This document shows, piece by piece, positions 63,870 through 64,000 of a stretch of DNA of 64,000 nt. Source of the DNA: Amaricoccus sp. (lineage in GTDB: Bacteria; Pseudomonadota; Alphaproteobacteria; Rhodobacterales; Rhodobacteraceae); contig NZ_JAGOMQ010000013.1 of the NCBI RefSeq assembly GCF_017993425.1, positions 38,201-102,200 on the forward strand, in the 5' to 3' direction. The notes beneath the pieces were generated by a model, which ran no database searches, was not told the DNA's origin, and saw nothing but the letters and a program-made list of their open reading frames with translations. Position numbers and translations under genes: made by a program. Position 1 is the first letter of the stretch; each line of letters opens with the position of its first letter.

Positions 63870-64000
63870 ACAGGAGACCTCTGCGAAACGCTTGGTTTGG
63901 CCTCTTTTCGGGTCTTTCGGGCATTCGTGGGCGCCCCGGGGGCCGAGGGACGGTGGCGGAGGTCTGCACCGTGCGGGCCCGTTCGGGCCGCCCGCGCCCG

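Overview
The window is about 72% GC by eye, gene-dense, with GC-skewed third codon positions and long shadow reading frames on both strands. Gene content points to an alphaproteobacterium of the Rhodobacterales type: a ctaC-ctaB-coxF-ctaG-ctaE oxidase cluster next to SURF1 and threonine synthase, a 'component of SufBCD complex' type membrane protein, a DUF1127 protein, a HIG1-like twin-TM protein in front of an adenosyltransferase, an [2Fe-2S]/ASKHA corrinoid-type activator, and a murB-ddl-ftsQ-ftsA-ftsZ cell-division cluster. The species cannot be named from sequence reading alone.

Layout. 1-6 kb: cytochrome aa3 oxidase biogenesis on the minus strand, interrupted between ctaE and SURF1 by a RES/Xre toxin-antitoxin pair with its own operator. 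6-13 kb: tldD, small genes, dprA with a probable CtrA site, an acyl-CoA ligase and an ArsR/SRPBCC pair with a palindromic operator. 13-19 kb: a secreted RTX metalloprotease facing the NlpD-like/pcm/surE stationary-phase operon. 19-23 kb: HIG1-like protein, cobalamin adenosyltransferase, Hly-III protein and etfBA. 23-32 kb: a divergent IclR-controlled catabolic cluster (two flavoprotein dehydrogenases, Gfo/Idh/MocA oxidoreductase, TIM-barrel isomerase/dehydratase-like protein, NIPSNAP, epimerase, shikimate-dehydrogenase-like protein) with decaying gene fragments. 32-51 kb: housekeeping genes (RidA, hemB, lolCD, pheT, acnA, ccmAB). 51-57 kb: cyanophycin synthesis and breakdown (cphA, and a two-domain cphB with a degenerate second half). 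57-64 kb: tRNA-Gly(CCC), murB, ddl, ftsQ, ftsA, ftsZ.

The most unusual signals are not single genes. Two operon junctions (lolC/lolD and ccmA/ccmB) carry degenerate tandem duplications of the downstream gene's start together with the upstream gene's end. A 245-bp hairpin-rich element occurs twice in inverted orientation (22.8 and 54.7 kb). A second element of about 90 bp (19.1 and 63.7 kb) and a 30-bp AT-rich palindromic motif (2.1 and 63.8 kb) also occur twice. Several accessory genes persist as shortened remnants whose start/stop overlaps with their neighbours are still intact.
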